Shown piece after piece: positions 18,922-29,500 of a stretch of 64,000 nt of DNA. The first letter of the stretch is position 1; each line of letters starts with the position of its first letter. The position numbers were made by a program, and so were the translations under genes. Source of the stretch: a bacterium (lineage in GTDB: Bacteria; Acidobacteriota; Polarisedimenticolia; Polarisedimenticolales; Polarisedimenticolaceae); the NCBI GenBank assembly GCA_024226515.1, contig JAAELQ010000067.1:45153-109152 (forward strand), read 5' to 3'. Under the pieces are notes generated by a model. That model saw only the letters and a program-made list of their open reading frames with translations. It made no database searches and was not told the origin of the DNA.

Positions 18922-21225
18922 ATGAAGCCGTGCAGTGTTCGCGTTCGCGTACTCCTCGTTGCATTCTTGCCGCTCCTCTTCCTCGGCGGACCAGCCGATG
19001 CGGAGATCGGGGATCGGTCGCCGGATCGCATCTGGCAGGAGGTGGTCCCACCCATTGTCGGCGAGCTCGCAGACCCGGGACTCACGGCGCCGCCTGTCGA
19101 GGCTCGTACCTTCGCGCTCGACGAACTCGCGCTCGACCGTAGTCTTCGTGCGGCTCCGACGGAGTTCAGTCACGAGGCGAAGATGCGGCAGAACAGGATC
19201 TCGCTACCGCTGCCGGACGGGACCTTCGCGAGTTTCCGTGTCGAGGAGTCCCCGATCATGGCGCCCCGGTTCGCCGCTCGGTACCCGAGCATCAGAACCT
19301 ACGAGGTTCGAGGACTCGACGAGCCTTCCGACTACGGTCGGATCAGCTGGACGCCCCGTGGACTCCATGGCCTCATCCATACCGGGTCCGGAGCGGTGTG
19401 GATCGGCCGGCATCTCGACGGGGGCGTGAACTCCCCGTACGTCAGCGCCGTTGCTCAGCCTGCCCCGTTGACGGACCTCGCCTGCGGAAGCGATGTCGGC
19501 GCGGCCGAAGCGCCGGCGATGGCCCCGGCAACGGGAGCCGTTGCCCGGAGGCCAGGGAAAGGTGCCGTGACGACCCGCGGCTCCGTCGATCCCGTGCCGC
19601 TGAGGAAGTTCACGATCGCGCTTGCCGTGAGTTACGACTGGTGCAATGCGCCTCCCGCGAACGGCGATGCGGACGATGCGCTCGAACAGGTCACGATCAT
19701 CTTCAACAGCGTGAAGGGTAAGTACCGGCGCGACTTCGGGATCGACCTGGAGCTCTTGTGGGTTCCGTTCTGCGAGCCCGAGCACGAGCACTACTACACG
19801 GACGGGACTGGACTCTGCGACGCTGTGCACGACCAGAACCAGGCTTTACTCGACGCGACCGGAGAGGACTACGACGTGGGCCACGTCTTCGTGTCCGCTC
19901 AGGGTTCGTACCAGTATGGCTGCGTCAGCGGCAGAGCCTGCAACGCAACAACGCAGGCGATGGGCGCATCGCGTTTCATCACGTCCAACGCGCAGGCGGG
20001 GATCTGGTTGCTGTCTCACGAGCTCGGCCACCAGTTCAACGCCCAACACACGTTCAACGTCGAATGTGATTTTGGCGGGAACGGGAACAGGATAGAGCCG
20101 GGCAGCGGAGCCACCCTGATGAGCTACTGGGGGTTCTGCACCTCGAACGGCGAGCATGACGTGGCAGGCCCCGTCTATCCGTACTTCCACGCCATGAGCA
20201 TCCGAGAGGTCGATCTCTTCACGGACGGCGACGGCGATTGCTGGGAGCCGGTGGACATCGGCAATCATGCTCCGGTCGTCACAGACGAATTCGACGGCAC
20301 TTCCTCCGAGTGCGCCGGGGGCGGGCACGGCGGAGAGGACGTCAAGTGCTTGCCGCCGGAAACTCCGTTCCGGCTGAAGGGCACCAGTCAAGACCAGGAC
20401 GGGGGCGGGACATCCCCGACGTTCATCTGGGAGCAGTTCAACTCCGGAACCGACGACACGCCTCTCGGCGTCGATCCCGGCTCCGGTCCGTTGTTCCGTT
20501 CCTACCGGCCGATGGCCGACCGGCACACGCGGGTCTTTCCGCCGCTGGATCACGTGCTGAACGGAACGCTTCCCAAGGGCGAAGTGCTGCCGATCGTGAC
20601 AGACCGGCGACTGTTCTTCCGCCTCACCGCGCGAGACCCGGACGGCGCTACCGGCTACGACAATCGGATGCTGTACGTCGCAGACGGGCCGCCGCTCGAG
20701 GTGACCTCGCCGTCGGGCACGATCACCGGCGGGATGAACACGGTGACCTGGGAGGCGAGCGCCGTCGAGGCGACCGGCGCGGACACGGTCGACATCCTCT
20801 TCTCGAGCAGCGAGCCGGAGGACCTCGACGACTTCGTCGTGCTGCTCGGCGACGTGCCCAACGACGGCGGGACCGCGACCGTCGAGATCCCGAACGAGGT
20901 CTCCGACGAGGCCCGCATCATGGTCGCGCCGGTGAACGAGGTCTTCTTCGCCGTCTCCGATCCGCTGACCGTCGAGCTGCTCCCCGTCTGCCCGGCGACC
21001 GACTTCTGCAGCCAGGGTTGCGCGACGGCGAACTGTCGATCCAGGGCCATCGGAGGTTCCCAGTGCACCGACGATGACGAACTGCAGGTGTGCGACGAAG
21101 GAGAGACGATCTACCGCACCACATGCGACTGCGTCGATCCGGGCGCAGTCCCGCTGGGCGGCGGAAATGTGATCCCGACGCTCGGCTGCGACGGCGGTAC
21201 GGGCACCTGGTGGAGTTGTCAGTAG
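18922..21225 (+). CDS. Secreted metzincin-type zinc metalloprotease (reprolysin-like)
   Basis: This 767-residue protein has a signal peptide (about residues 1-26, ending PADAE). The zinc-binding site HELGHQFNAQH starts at H366 and is the full metzincin pattern HExxHxxxxxH. The Met-turn follows in TLMSYWGFC. This is the architecture of M12B/reprolysin-like proteases with a propeptide of about 200 residues. After the catalytic domain come beta-sandwich-like segments (about 450-700) and a Cys-rich tail (CSQGCATANC, CDCVDPG). It should cleave proteins outside the cell. GGGAGG lies upstream of the ATG, an ECF-like promoter box lies further upstream, and a hairpin follows the stop. It is part of the secreted-protein series with the subtilase and di-heme protein. 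Confidence 0.87.
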   Translation: MKPCSVRVRVLLVAFLPLLFLGGPADAEIGDRSPDRIWQEVVPPIVGELADPGLTAPPVEARTFALDELALDRSLRAAPTEFSHEAKMRQNRISLPLPDGTFASFRVEESPIMAPRFAARYPSIRTYEVRGLDEPSDYGRISWTPRGLHGLIHTGSGAVWIGRHLDGGVNSPYVSAVAQPAPLTDLACGSDVGAAEAPAMAPATGAVARRPGKGAVTTRGSVDPVPLRKFTIALAVSYDWCNAPPANGDADDALEQVTIIFNSVKGKYRRDFGIDLELLWVPFCEPEHEHYYTDGTGLCDAVHDQNQALLDATGEDYDVGHVFVSAQGSYQYGCVSGRACNATTQAMGASRFITSNAQAGIWLLSHELGHQFNAQHTFNVECDFGGNGNRIEPGSGATLMSYWGFCTSNGEHDVAGPVYPYFHAMSIREVDLFTDGDGDCWEPVDIGNHAPVVTDEFDGTSSECAGGGHGGEDVKCLPPETPFRLKGTSQDQDGGGTSPTFIWEQFNSGTDDTPLGVDPGSGPLFRSYRPMADRHTRVFPPLDHVLNGTLPKGEVLPIVTDRRLFFRLTARDPDGATGYDNRMLYVADGPPLEVTSPSGTITGGMNTVTWEASAVEATGADTVDILFSSSEPEDLDDFVVLLGDVPNDGGTATVEIPNEVSDEARIMVAPVNEVFFAVSDPLTVELLPVCPATDFCSQGCATANCRSRAIGGSQCTDDDELQVCDEGETIYRTTCDCVDPGAVPLGGGNVIPTLGCDGGTGTWWSCQ

Positions 21226-21240
21226 ACAGGGAATGGCCCG

Positions 21241-21263
21241 GGGGGCGGACCGGGTCCGCCTCC
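21241..21263 (+). terminator. Hairpin after the metzincin gene
   Basis: GGGGGCGGA pairs with TCCGCCTCC around the 5-base loop CCGGG, about 15 bases after the stop. There is no T tract. Probable transcript end, similar in style to the hairpin at 18717. Confidence 0.45.
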
Positions 21264-21406
21264 TGGGTCGAGGTGCCGTGAGGCGACGATGAACCGGCGG
21301 CGAGAGTTGATTCGACATCTCGTCGCCGGCCCGCCGCTCGCGACTTGCTGCCGGCCGCAGAGCACCCGTCGGGTCCGAGTCCGCGCCGGTTCTCCCCCCC
21401 TTTTGT

Positions 21407-21434
21407 TGAACCTCCCGGCCTGAACTGCGACCAG
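21407..21434 (+). promoter_or_regulatory. ECF-like promoter box (TGAACC-N16-GACC)
   Basis: TGAACC at 21407-21412, 16 bases, then GACCAG at 21429-21434. The distance to the next start (21579) is 150 bases, longer than for the other boxes, because a gene remnant lies in between. Confidence 0.55.
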
Positions 21435-21468
21435 CTAGTCGCAAACAGCGGGAGCCAACCATCCGTCC

Positions 21469-21519
21469 CAGGAAGACGATCTCGACGGCGACGACCTCGA
21501 GGTCGACTTCGCGCTGCAC
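21469..21519 (+). pseudogene. Remnant of a paralogue of the small acidic secreted protein
   Basis: These 51 bases match 16101-16151, the end of the 137-residue secreted protein gene, at 45 positions. Translated in the same register they read QEDDLDGDDLEVDFALH, against QEDDLDGDDIAVDFTLH in the intact gene. There is an in-frame stop at 21436-21438, no start codon, and the original stop is lost. The remnant sits in the 353-base gap 21226-21578, between an ECF-like box and the next gene, as if the body of a second copy had been deleted while its promoter and tail remained. Nothing else in the gap looks coding. Confidence 0.6.
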
Positions 21520-21578
21520 CGGACTCCGTTGAACGGGAGCCGAGCGCGGGGCAGAACGATAAACGGGGGAGAAAGATC

Positions 21579-24500
21579 ATGAGACAGACTTGGGTGTTCT
21601 GGGTATGTGTGCTTTGCTGCGCAGCGTTCCCTCTCAACGCGGACGATCTCCGTCACGAAGGCTCGGTCTCCGCGACTGCGGAGGGCCGCGAGACCGTTCT
21701 GGAGAATCAGGCCGGGGTCGAGACCACGGTGACGCCGTCGGCGCACGACGAGCGACCCGCGGCGGATCTCGCCGGACTGTGGGATTCGCGCGCGCGCGCT
21801 GCACGGCGCCCCCTGTCGACCCTCCGGCGGCCCGCGATCGAGTATCGACGTGTTCCGCTTCGGACTCCCGGAGGAGGCCCTGCGGATCCGGAGATCGACC
21901 ACGCACTGGACGGCACGCAGGCGACCGCGATTGCCTCCGGCGACTTCGACGGCGACGGCGCGATCGATCTGGTCGTCGGTCGATCCGGGATCGAAGGCCA
22001 CTTCCTCACGCTGCATCGAGGTCTTCCGGACTACGCCGGCTTCTCCAGCGCGACTCGCCCGGCCCGCGTTGCGTTCTCCCCCACGCTTCTCGTCGCCGGG
22101 GACTTCGACAATGACGGCCGGCAGGACCTGATCGCTTCGGCAACGGGGCAGGCGTCCTTCTTCCTGTTCACCGGCGACGCACGCTCCGGGCTGCAACCGG
22201 TCCGCGAGTATTCCGTCGCCGGTGCGGTCACCGCGATGGCCGCGGGCGACGTGGACCGCGCTGACGGGCTGATCGATCTCGTGGTCGGGGTCGACGGTCC
22301 GGAGGGGCCCGCGGCCTTGTTGTACGCCGGGCCCGAGGGGGCCCTGCTCGGCGAACCGCACTCCACGCGGATGGGGACCTCGATCCGCTCGATCGTCGCG
22401 ACACGCGTCGACGACGACTCGTACGTCGATCTCGCAGTCGTCGCCGGCGACGAGCTGTGGGTGCGGCGCGGCGGACGATCCAGCCGAGCGGGAGACACGC
22501 CTCCGGCCGAGTTGGAACGGATTCCCGTGTGGAGCGACCCGCGGTCGGTCTTGCCCGGCCTTCACGCGCTACGTGTCGGCTCGGCTTCCGGCCTCGCGGT
22601 GCTCGACGGCAACGACAGCGTGACGGTCATCGGGCTCGACGGCGAGCCGCACGGCCCGGCGACGGAGGCCTGGCGCGGAGTCGTGGAAACCCTGGAGCTG
22701 GCCGCGCCCCCGCGACAGACCACCCTGTTGCCGGTCCGCCTGAACCGGGACGCACTGACCGATTACATCGGGCTCGAGCACGGTGAGGTCTTCGAGGCCG
22801 TCTCGTCGATCGCCTCGACGATCGTCGTGACGAGCACTTCCGACAGCGCGGTGGCGGGTGACGGCGCATGCACGCTGCGCGAGGCGATTCTGAACTCGAA
22901 CGCGGACAGCGACACGACGGCCGGCGACTGCGCGGCCGGGAGCGGCACGGATCTGATCGGCTTCAACATCGCCGGGGGCGGGGCCAGTGCCGCGATCGCG
23001 ATCGCCACCGCGCTTCCGGCGATCACCGACCCGGTCACCGTCGACGGCCCGACTCAGGGATGCCCGAGCGGTCCCTGTATCGAGCTGGACGGCACGACGG
23101 CGGTATCGGCGAACGGGCTCGAGTTGAGTGCCGGAGCGAGTGTGGTGCGCGGACTGGTCATTCGGGACTTCGACCAGTACGGCATTCTGATCGACTCCGA
23201 CGGCAACTTCGTCGAGGCGTGCTACGCCGGAACGAACCTCAACGGCAATGTGGCCCGTGGGAACCAGATAGGCGTCGCCGTCCTCGGCGCGGACAACGTC
23301 ATCGGCGGCACCAGCCTGGGCAGCGGCAATATCCTCTCGGGCAACGACTTGTTCGGCGTCATCCTCTTCAGCCAATTCGCGGTTCGAAACGAAGTCCTCG
23401 GCAACTGGATCGGGACGATTTTCGGAGGCGGAGCGGGCCTGGCCAACGGCATCGACGGTGTGCAGGTCTACAACGGGGCGTCGGACAACACGATCGGAGG
23501 AACGGCCAGCGGATCGCACAACATCATCTCGGGCAATACGAACTACGGTGTGCTGGTCGGGCTCGGCAGCGACCGGAACGAGGTACTCGGCAATCTCATC
23601 GGCACGGACAAGTCCGGGGCGCTGGCCCTTGCCAACCGGTCGGGGGTCGTGATCCGGGATTCCTCTCTCAACATCGTCGGCGGAACGGCGGCCGGAGCGG
23701 CAAACGTCCTCTCGGGCAACACGGAGGCCGGTGTGTTCGTCGACGGAACCGGCGAGCAGAACGAGATTCTCGGCAACTTCATCGGCACGAGATCCGGCGG
23801 CAGCGCCGCGCTGGCGAACGGGCTGGGCGGCATCGCGGTCCAGACCTCGACGAGCAACACGATCGGCGGACCCACCCCATCCGCCCGCAACGTGATCTCC
23901 GGCAACACCGGCTACGGCATCCTGCTCATCGGCAGCGCAAACGGCAACAGCGTGCAGGGCAACTTCATCGGCCTGGATCCCTCCGGCGCTGCGGCGCTGG
24001 GGAACGGGACCAACGGGATCGAGATTGACGACGCCAGCGACAACACGATCGGCGGCGACACCCCCGGGGCGGGCAACGTCATCTCGGGCAACGGCCTGGA
24101 CGGGGTCTTCCTCGACGATCCCACGTGCACCGCCAACACGGTGTCGGGCAATATCATCGGGCTCGATCCGTCGGGGACCTTCGCGCTACCGAACGCCGAC
24201 GAGGGAGTCCAGATTCTGGACGGCGCGCACCAGAACACCATCGGCGGGACCACACCGGGCGCACGGAACGTGATCTCCGGGAACGTGGGCGAGGGCATCA
24301 CCATCCTGGGCGCCGGGAGCGACGAGAACAAGATCCTCGGAAACTACATCGGCACCGACATCACGGGTTCCGTTGCCCTCGGCAACCAGCTCAACGGCAT
24401 TCGACTCGAGTCCATCGTTCTGACCGAGATCGCCGGCAACCTGATCTCCGGCAACGTCCGCTTCGGCATCTTCAGCTTCACCAACGCGACCCAGGGCCGG

Positions 24501-25772
24501 TTTCATGGGAACTTCATCGGGACCGACGCCAGCGGGACCGCGTCGGTGGGCAACCTCCTCTCCGGAATCGTGATCAACCAGTCGCCATCGAACGACATCG
24601 GAGGCACGGCTCCGGGAGACGGGAACCTGATCAGCGGTAATGGCGAGGCAGGCATCATCATCGCGTTCTCTCAGTCGACCGGGAACAAGGTGCAGGGGAA
24701 TCTCATCGGAACGGACGTGAGCGGTACACTTCCCCTGAGCAACCAGCTACAGGGTGTGCAGATCAAGTCCGCGACGGGCAACGGGATCGGCGGTTTGACC
24801 GCGGAAGCACGCAACGTCATCTCCTCCAACCTGCAAAGCGGCGTGTTCCTGAACTTCGATACCACGGCCACGAGCGGCAACTCGGTGGAAGGCAATTTCA
24901 TCGGCGTCGATGTGAACGGCAGCCCCCTCCTGGGCAACCGCCTGGACGGTGTCTTCGTGGACCCCGGGGCCGTCGACAACAACATCGGAGGAACGACACC
25001 GGGCACGGGAAACGTCATTGCGGGCAACGGTGAGCACGGTGTCGCCGTCCCGGACGGCGCCAGCCGCATCGGGATCCTGGGCAACTCGATCTTCGCCAAC
25101 ACGCTGGCCGGGATCGACCTCAACCTGGACGGGATCACACCGAACGACGCCGGAGACGGCGACACGGGCGGGAACGAGCTGCAGAACTTCCCCGACCTGG
25201 CGTCGGCTTCCGCCTCTCCGGCGGGCGTGACGGTCAGCGGGAACCTGTCCAGTGCTTCCGGTTCGACCTATCGCGTGGAGTTCTTCGCCAGCGCCGCCTG
25301 CCACGGACTCGGGAACGGAGAAGGGGCACGGTTCCTCGGCTTCACGGACGTGACGACCGACGGAACCGGAAACCAGGCATTCGCCGCGGTGCTGCCCGCG
25401 GCGGTGGATGACGCGGAGGTCGTCACGGCGACGGCCACGGACTCGTTGAACAACACCTCCGAGTTTTCTGCGTGCATCGTCGCCTCTTGCGCCACGATCG
25501 GTGTCTTCGGCCAGCAAATCACCGCGCCGGACGCGGACACCCTGTCCTGGCCGAATCCCGCGGACGTGCGTTTCGTCAAGGGTCCGCTGTCGAGCGTGAG
25601 CAGCTACGCCGTGACCGGCTCGGGAGTGCTGGCCGGCGAGAGCAGTCTCGACCTCACGGCCGATGTCCCCGGGCCGTCCATCGGGGTTTACTACCTCGTG
25701 AAACCGTACGGTTGTGGGAGCTGGCAGACGCTATCGGGTGCCGAACCCGGCAGGGACTCGACTCTGCCGTAG
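21579..25772 (+). CDS. Secreted FG-GAP, CSLREA and parallel beta-helix repeat protein
   Basis: This 1397-residue protein starts at the ATG at 21579, preceded by GGGGAGA. The frame is open further upstream, but only this start gives a signal peptide (WVCVLCCAAFPLNADD). Residues about 110-310 hold FG-GAP/VCBS-like repeats (ASGDFDGDGAIDLVVG, VAGDFDNDGRQDL). Residues about 415-450 match a CSLREA domain (GACTLREAILNSNAD). About ten repeats of roughly 62 residues follow (NTIGG, NVISGN, LGNFIGTD, LGN), forming a right-handed parallel beta-helix. The last 90 residues belong to the shared C-terminal module. Such proteins are usually surface adhesins or polysaccharide-binding proteins. An ECF-like box lies 150 bases upstream. 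No catalytic site is apparent. Confidence 0.85.
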   Translation: MRQTWVFWVCVLCCAAFPLNADDLRHEGSVSATAEGRETVLENQAGVETTVTPSAHDERPAADLAGLWDSRARAARRPLSTLRRPAIEYRRVPLRTPGGGPADPEIDHALDGTQATAIASGDFDGDGAIDLVVGRSGIEGHFLTLHRGLPDYAGFSSATRPARVAFSPTLLVAGDFDNDGRQDLIASATGQASFFLFTGDARSGLQPVREYSVAGAVTAMAAGDVDRADGLIDLVVGVDGPEGPAALLYAGPEGALLGEPHSTRMGTSIRSIVATRVDDDSYVDLAVVAGDELWVRRGGRSSRAGDTPPAELERIPVWSDPRSVLPGLHALRVGSASGLAVLDGNDSVTVIGLDGEPHGPATEAWRGVVETLELAAPPRQTTLLPVRLNRDALTDYIGLEHGEVFEAVSSIASTIVVTSTSDSAVAGDGACTLREAILNSNADSDTTAGDCAAGSGTDLIGFNIAGGGASAAIAIATALPAITDPVTVDGPTQGCPSGPCIELDGTTAVSANGLELSAGASVVRGLVIRDFDQYGILIDSDGNFVEACYAGTNLNGNVARGNQIGVAVLGADNVIGGTSLGSGNILSGNDLFGVILFSQFAVRNEVLGNWIGTIFGGGAGLANGIDGVQVYNGASDNTIGGTASGSHNIISGNTNYGVLVGLGSDRNEVLGNLIGTDKSGALALANRSGVVIRDSSLNIVGGTAAGAANVLSGNTEAGVFVDGTGEQNEILGNFIGTRSGGSAALANGLGGIAVQTSTSNTIGGPTPSARNVISGNTGYGILLIGSANGNSVQGNFIGLDPSGAAALGNGTNGIEIDDASDNTIGGDTPGAGNVISGNGLDGVFLDDPTCTANTVSGNIIGLDPSGTFALPNADEGVQILDGAHQNTIGGTTPGARNVISGNVGEGITILGAGSDENKILGNYIGTDITGSVALGNQLNGIRLESIVLTEIAGNLISGNVRFGIFSFTNATQGRFHGNFIGTDASGTASVGNLLSGIVINQSPSNDIGGTAPGDGNLISGNGEAGIIIAFSQSTGNKVQGNLIGTDVSGTLPLSNQLQGVQIKSATGNGIGGLTAEARNVISSNLQSGVFLNFDTTATSGNSVEGNFIGVDVNGSPLLGNRLDGVFVDPGAVDNNIGGTTPGTGNVIAGNGEHGVAVPDGASRIGILGNSIFANTLAGIDLNLDGITPNDAGDGDTGGNELQNFPDLASASASPAGVTVSGNLSSASGSTYRVEFFASAACHGLGNGEGARFLGFTDVTTDGTGNQAFAAVLPAAVDDAEVVTATATDSLNNTSEFSACIVASCATIGVFGQQITAPDADTLSWPNPADVRFVKGPLSSVSSYAVTGSGVLAGESSLDLTADVPGPSIGVYYLVKPYGCGSWQTLSGAEPGRDSTLP
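23291..25120 (+). repeat. About ten degenerate repeats of ~186 bases encoding beta-helix coils
   Basis: Each unit encodes about 62 residues with the skeleton NxIGGTTPGxxNVISGN, then GxxIxG, NxVxGNFIGTDxSG and ALGN. The unit near 24430 is shortened. The DNA repeats are degenerate, so the array is old and kept by selection on the protein. Confidence 0.8.
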
Positions 25773-25797
25773 CAGTGACCGCCCGCGGCTCTGATGC

Positions 25798-26592
25798 TCA
25801 GGGCGAGTCCACGCGGAACGGGCGTTCATCGGGAATGTCCGTGTCCGCGCTGCGTATGCGTGCTACGTAGCGTCCGGCGGGGAAGTCCCGCGCGTCGAGG
25901 ACGACGTGCAGGTAGATCGCCTCGCGCAGGGCCGCGAACGGCACGTCTGTTTCGCGGTGCACGAGCGCCCCGCGCTCGTCGACGAGCTCGACGGTCAGCG
26001 GGAACGCGGACTCGCGCAGCGCCAGATCGAACACCAGCTCGAACGAGCGAGCGTCCGGGGCCGGTACGATCCGGGGGGCGCCGCTCGCGCCGCGCTCGGC
26101 GCCCGAGACCAGCAGCGACTGTACGACGCCGCTCGTCGGTTCCGAGCCGCGCTGGGTCGCGACATTGACGACCAGCAGCGTCAACGCGGCCGCGGCGGCG
26201 ACCCAGCCCCACCAGGCCGATCGCGCCGCGGGCGCGCTCTGCGGCGCCGGGAACGAGTGGACGTTTCCGCCGACGATCTCCTCGCCGCGAATCCAGCGCG
26301 CCTCCGTCGAGCACGCGCTGCAGATCGCGACATGCCGCAGGACCCTGCGCGACTGCTCTTGCGGCAGATCGTCGGCCAGCGCATCGATCAGATCGTCCGG
26401 CGAGGGGTGGTCGTCGAAGAACTCCGCGCCATGGACGCCGGCTTCCGTCCGTACGGACCCGAGCAGCTCGACCTCGTCGCGGCAGGAGGCGCAGGCCTCC
26501 AGGTGCCGCTCGAAGGAGGCGGCCTCGGCGGCTTCGAGGGCCCCGGTCACGTACCAGGGCAGCAACTCGTGATGGTTGGTTTGCTCGTTCAC
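25798..26592 (-). CDS. Membrane-anchored protein with two zf-HC2 zinc fingers, putative anti-sigma factor
   Basis: This 264-residue protein has two HxxxCxxC zinc-binding motifs, H30-C34-C37 (HLEACASC) and H87-C91-C94 (HVAICSAC), as in the zf-HC2 anti-sigma family. A single transmembrane helix follows at about 127-145 (WWGWVAAAAALTLLVV), then a C-terminal domain of about 115 residues, probably periplasmic and beta-rich. The cytoplasmic fingers would bind an ECF sigma factor and the outer domain would sense a signal. The start is GTG, overlapping the TGA stop of the CHAT gene (GTGA), so the two are co-translated. No sigma gene is directly adjacent; the nearest is the ECF gene at 30992-31576 on the same strand. 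Partner and signal are inferred. Confidence 0.8.
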   Translation of the reverse strand: MNEQTNHHELLPWYVTGALEAAEAASFERHLEACASCRDEVELLGSVRTEAGVHGAEFFDDHPSPDDLIDALADDLPQEQSRRVLRHVAICSACSTEARWIRGEEIVGGNVHSFPAPQSAPAARSAWWGWVAAAAALTLLVVNVATQRGSEPTSGVVQSLLVSGAERGASGAPRIVPAPDARSFELVFDLALRESAFPLTVELVDERGALVHRETDVPFAALREAIYLHVVLDARDFPAGRYVARIRSADTDIPDERPFRVDSP

Positions 26593-29500
26593 GGCGACTC
26601 TGGCTCACTCAGCACTGGATTAGTCCGCAATTCTGCGGAAGGGTTCAATCCTACTCCGACGGGGCCGGGATCGCCGATCAGGACGAACGGCGCCCAGCGA
26701 TAGGGCCGGCGCAGGGCGGGGACCTCGGAGCGGATGAACCCCAGCTTGGCATGGCGCAGGGCGGCCGGGATCGACCGGCCGGTCGCCAGCTCGCGGTAGA
26801 ACGCCTCCATCAGCTCGGCCGTCGAGCGATCGTTGACGTTCCACAGGCTGACGACGAGCGATCGTGCTCCGGCGTAGAGGAAGGCGCGCGTCAGGCCGAC
26901 CAGGCCCTCGCCGCGCAACTGCTCGCCCAGACCCGAACGGCAGGCGGAGAGCACAACCAGGTCCGATGTCAGACGCAGGCCGAAGATATCGTTCAGTGTC
27001 AGGAAGTCCCCGCTACCGTCTCCTGCGGTCGAGCTCAAACGGAGTCCGTAATACTTCGGCGTGTCGTCGTCGAGCCAGCCGTGCGTGGCGAAGTGGACGA
27101 GTCGATAGTCTCGTTCCAGCTCGTTCAGCACACGTTGTCGGTTCGCCTGCTTTCCGGTGACAACGGCGGTCCGCTCGTCCGGAAACAGGCCGGCGATCCT
27201 GCCCAGGGCCTGCCGCGAGAACGGCAACGGCCCGAAGCGCGTGTCCTCGCTCGACGGGATCGGATCTCCGACCCCGAGGAATCCCGCCGGCGCCGTCGAG
27301 CCCGGTGTGTCGCGCAGCAGGTCCAGCACCGTCACGGACGGGACGCTCACGATCTCGTGGTCCTCGATCAGAGAGCGCCCGTCGCGGCGCAGCGCCTCGA
27401 ACGGAACGTAGTGCAGCGGGCCGTCGGGCACGACGACGAGGCGGCGGCCGGGCGCGATCCCGCTGGGAAGCAGCTCGGCGGCGAGGTCGGCGGCGGCGGC
27501 CGTGACGGATTCGGCTCGTGCGTCCGGGCGCCGAGCCGCGCTCGAGAATCTCTCGACCCGACGCGCCAGCTCGTCGGGGGATGCCAGACGCGATACGCGA
27601 GCGCCTTTCCGGTCGACGACCCACAGCAGCGCAATGAACTCGCCGACGTAGTAGCGCAGCAGCGTCTCGTCGTCTCGCAGGAGCCGTTGGACGTCGCGCA
27701 GCGTGATCGGGTCGGAGTAGACCACGTCGGCGTATTGCGGTGCGGCCTGCCGGAGGGTGAGCTCGAACGCCTGCAACCGTTCGTCGGCCTCACCGAGTTT
27801 CCGCCGCGCCGCTTCGCGCGTCTCCGCGTCCCCGGCGGCCACGAAGTCGCGATACGACGTGCCCACGAGATCGATCATCGCGCGCTGCTTCTGTGCCAGG
27901 TCGGGCGGGAGGCTCAGGTCCACGTCGGCGTGCGACTCGGCCAACGAGTCGGACAGACTGCGCGCCCCGGCCTGTTCCACCAGCCGGAACGTCTCGGGCG
28001 CCGGCGAGTTCTCCAGGTCGACCTGGGCCGAGATGGCGCGCTCGTACAGCTCGGCCGAGCCGGAGATGTAGCGCATCTTGAACTCCCCGGTCCCGGTGCG
28101 CGAGCGCATTCGCTCGTGGACCTCCAGGGCCTCCCGGTACTCCGTCAGCGCCTGGTCGGGGCGGGAGGTCCGACGATAGAGCTCGGCGCGACTGTAGAGT
28201 GCGCGGCCGAGCTGGACGCTCGCCCCGTGATCGCGAGCGATGTCCCGCGCATCGCGGTAGTGCGAGAGCGCCCGGTCGAGCTCTCCCTCCTGCTTCGCGA
28301 AATCGCCGAGGAGGTTCAGCACCAGCCCCTCGCCGGCGGCGCTCCGATACGCCGGATCCCGGAAGCTCGTCAGCGCGGCCTGCAGCAGTTCGCTCGCGCG
28401 CTCCTTCCGGCCGAGGCGCCACAGCGTCGCCGCGGCGTTGGTCCGCCCGAAGGCCAGCATCCGGGGGTCGTCGATCTCCTCGAGCGGGGCGATGGCTCGA
28501 AGTTGCTGGTCGAGCGACTCGTCCAGCCGTCCCTGCTCGGACAGCGTCAACGCCAGGTTCTGGCGCAGCAGACTCTCCCTGGCTCGGTCGTCGAGCTCGA
28601 CCGCCAGTTTCAGCCCCTCGCCGAGGTATCTCTCGGCGGAATCGAACACGCCCATCTCGTAGTAGATCAGGCCGACGTTGTTCAGCGCCGAGATCTCGTC
28701 GGCGGTCCCGCTCTTCCTCGAGCGGTACAGCTCGAGCGCCCGGAGCTGCTGTACCAGCGCGCGGGCGAACGAGCCGTTGGAGATCAGGATCGTAGCGAGC
28801 CGGGTCCGCACGTCGGCCTCGACACTCGTGAACTCGACCCTGCTCGCGCTCGCCGCCGCGAGCTCGAGCTCGTGTCCGGCCGCGGCCAGCTCCCCGAGAT
28901 CGAACAGGAGCTCGCCGAGCTGGTACCGGGCACGTGGTTCCTTATACCGGCTCCGGAACGCGGACGGGTCCTCGAGTACCCGGCGGAGCTGCGCGATCGC
29001 TTCTCGCTCCCTCCCGACCGTCTCGTAGTGTCCGGCCAGCTTCGTCCGCGCCCTGACCTCGCTGTCCCGGTCGCCCAGCACCCGAGCGAGTCGAACGGCC
29101 TCGAGCAGGACGCTCTCGGCATGCGGGTCCCGGTCTCGTTTCGTGTAGATCCCGCTCAGGTGCATCAAGGTCGCCAGCTCGCCGGGACGGTCGTTCCACC
29201 TGCGCTGGACCTCCAGGGCTCGTTCGTACTCTTTCACCGCCTCGGCCTCGCGACCGTCGGCGACGAGCACTTCGCCCACCTTCTTCCAGGCTCGGCCCAA
29301 CGCGGTGAAGTCGCCGCTCTGCTCGGCATAGCCGACGGCGTCGCGAGCCGATCTCTCCGCCTCGTCATACCGTCTCGTGGCCTGCTGGACGGTGGCCAGT
29401 CGTGAGAGGGCCTGCGCGACGCCGCCCGGGTCCTCGAGCTGCTCGAACAGGTCGCGGGCCTTCCGGTACTCGCGCACACAGTCCTCGTACCCGGAGCTCT

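Noticed and set aside
23291..25120. Possible CRISPR-like array of regular repeats
   Set aside because: Period of about 186 bases, in frame, degenerate at DNA level and encoding a beta-helix; no short identical direct repeats with spacers.
26751..29405. Open frame of 884 codons opposite the CHAT gene
   Set aside because: Antisense shadow of TPR codons; the minus-strand gene has recognisable TPR and CHAT domains.
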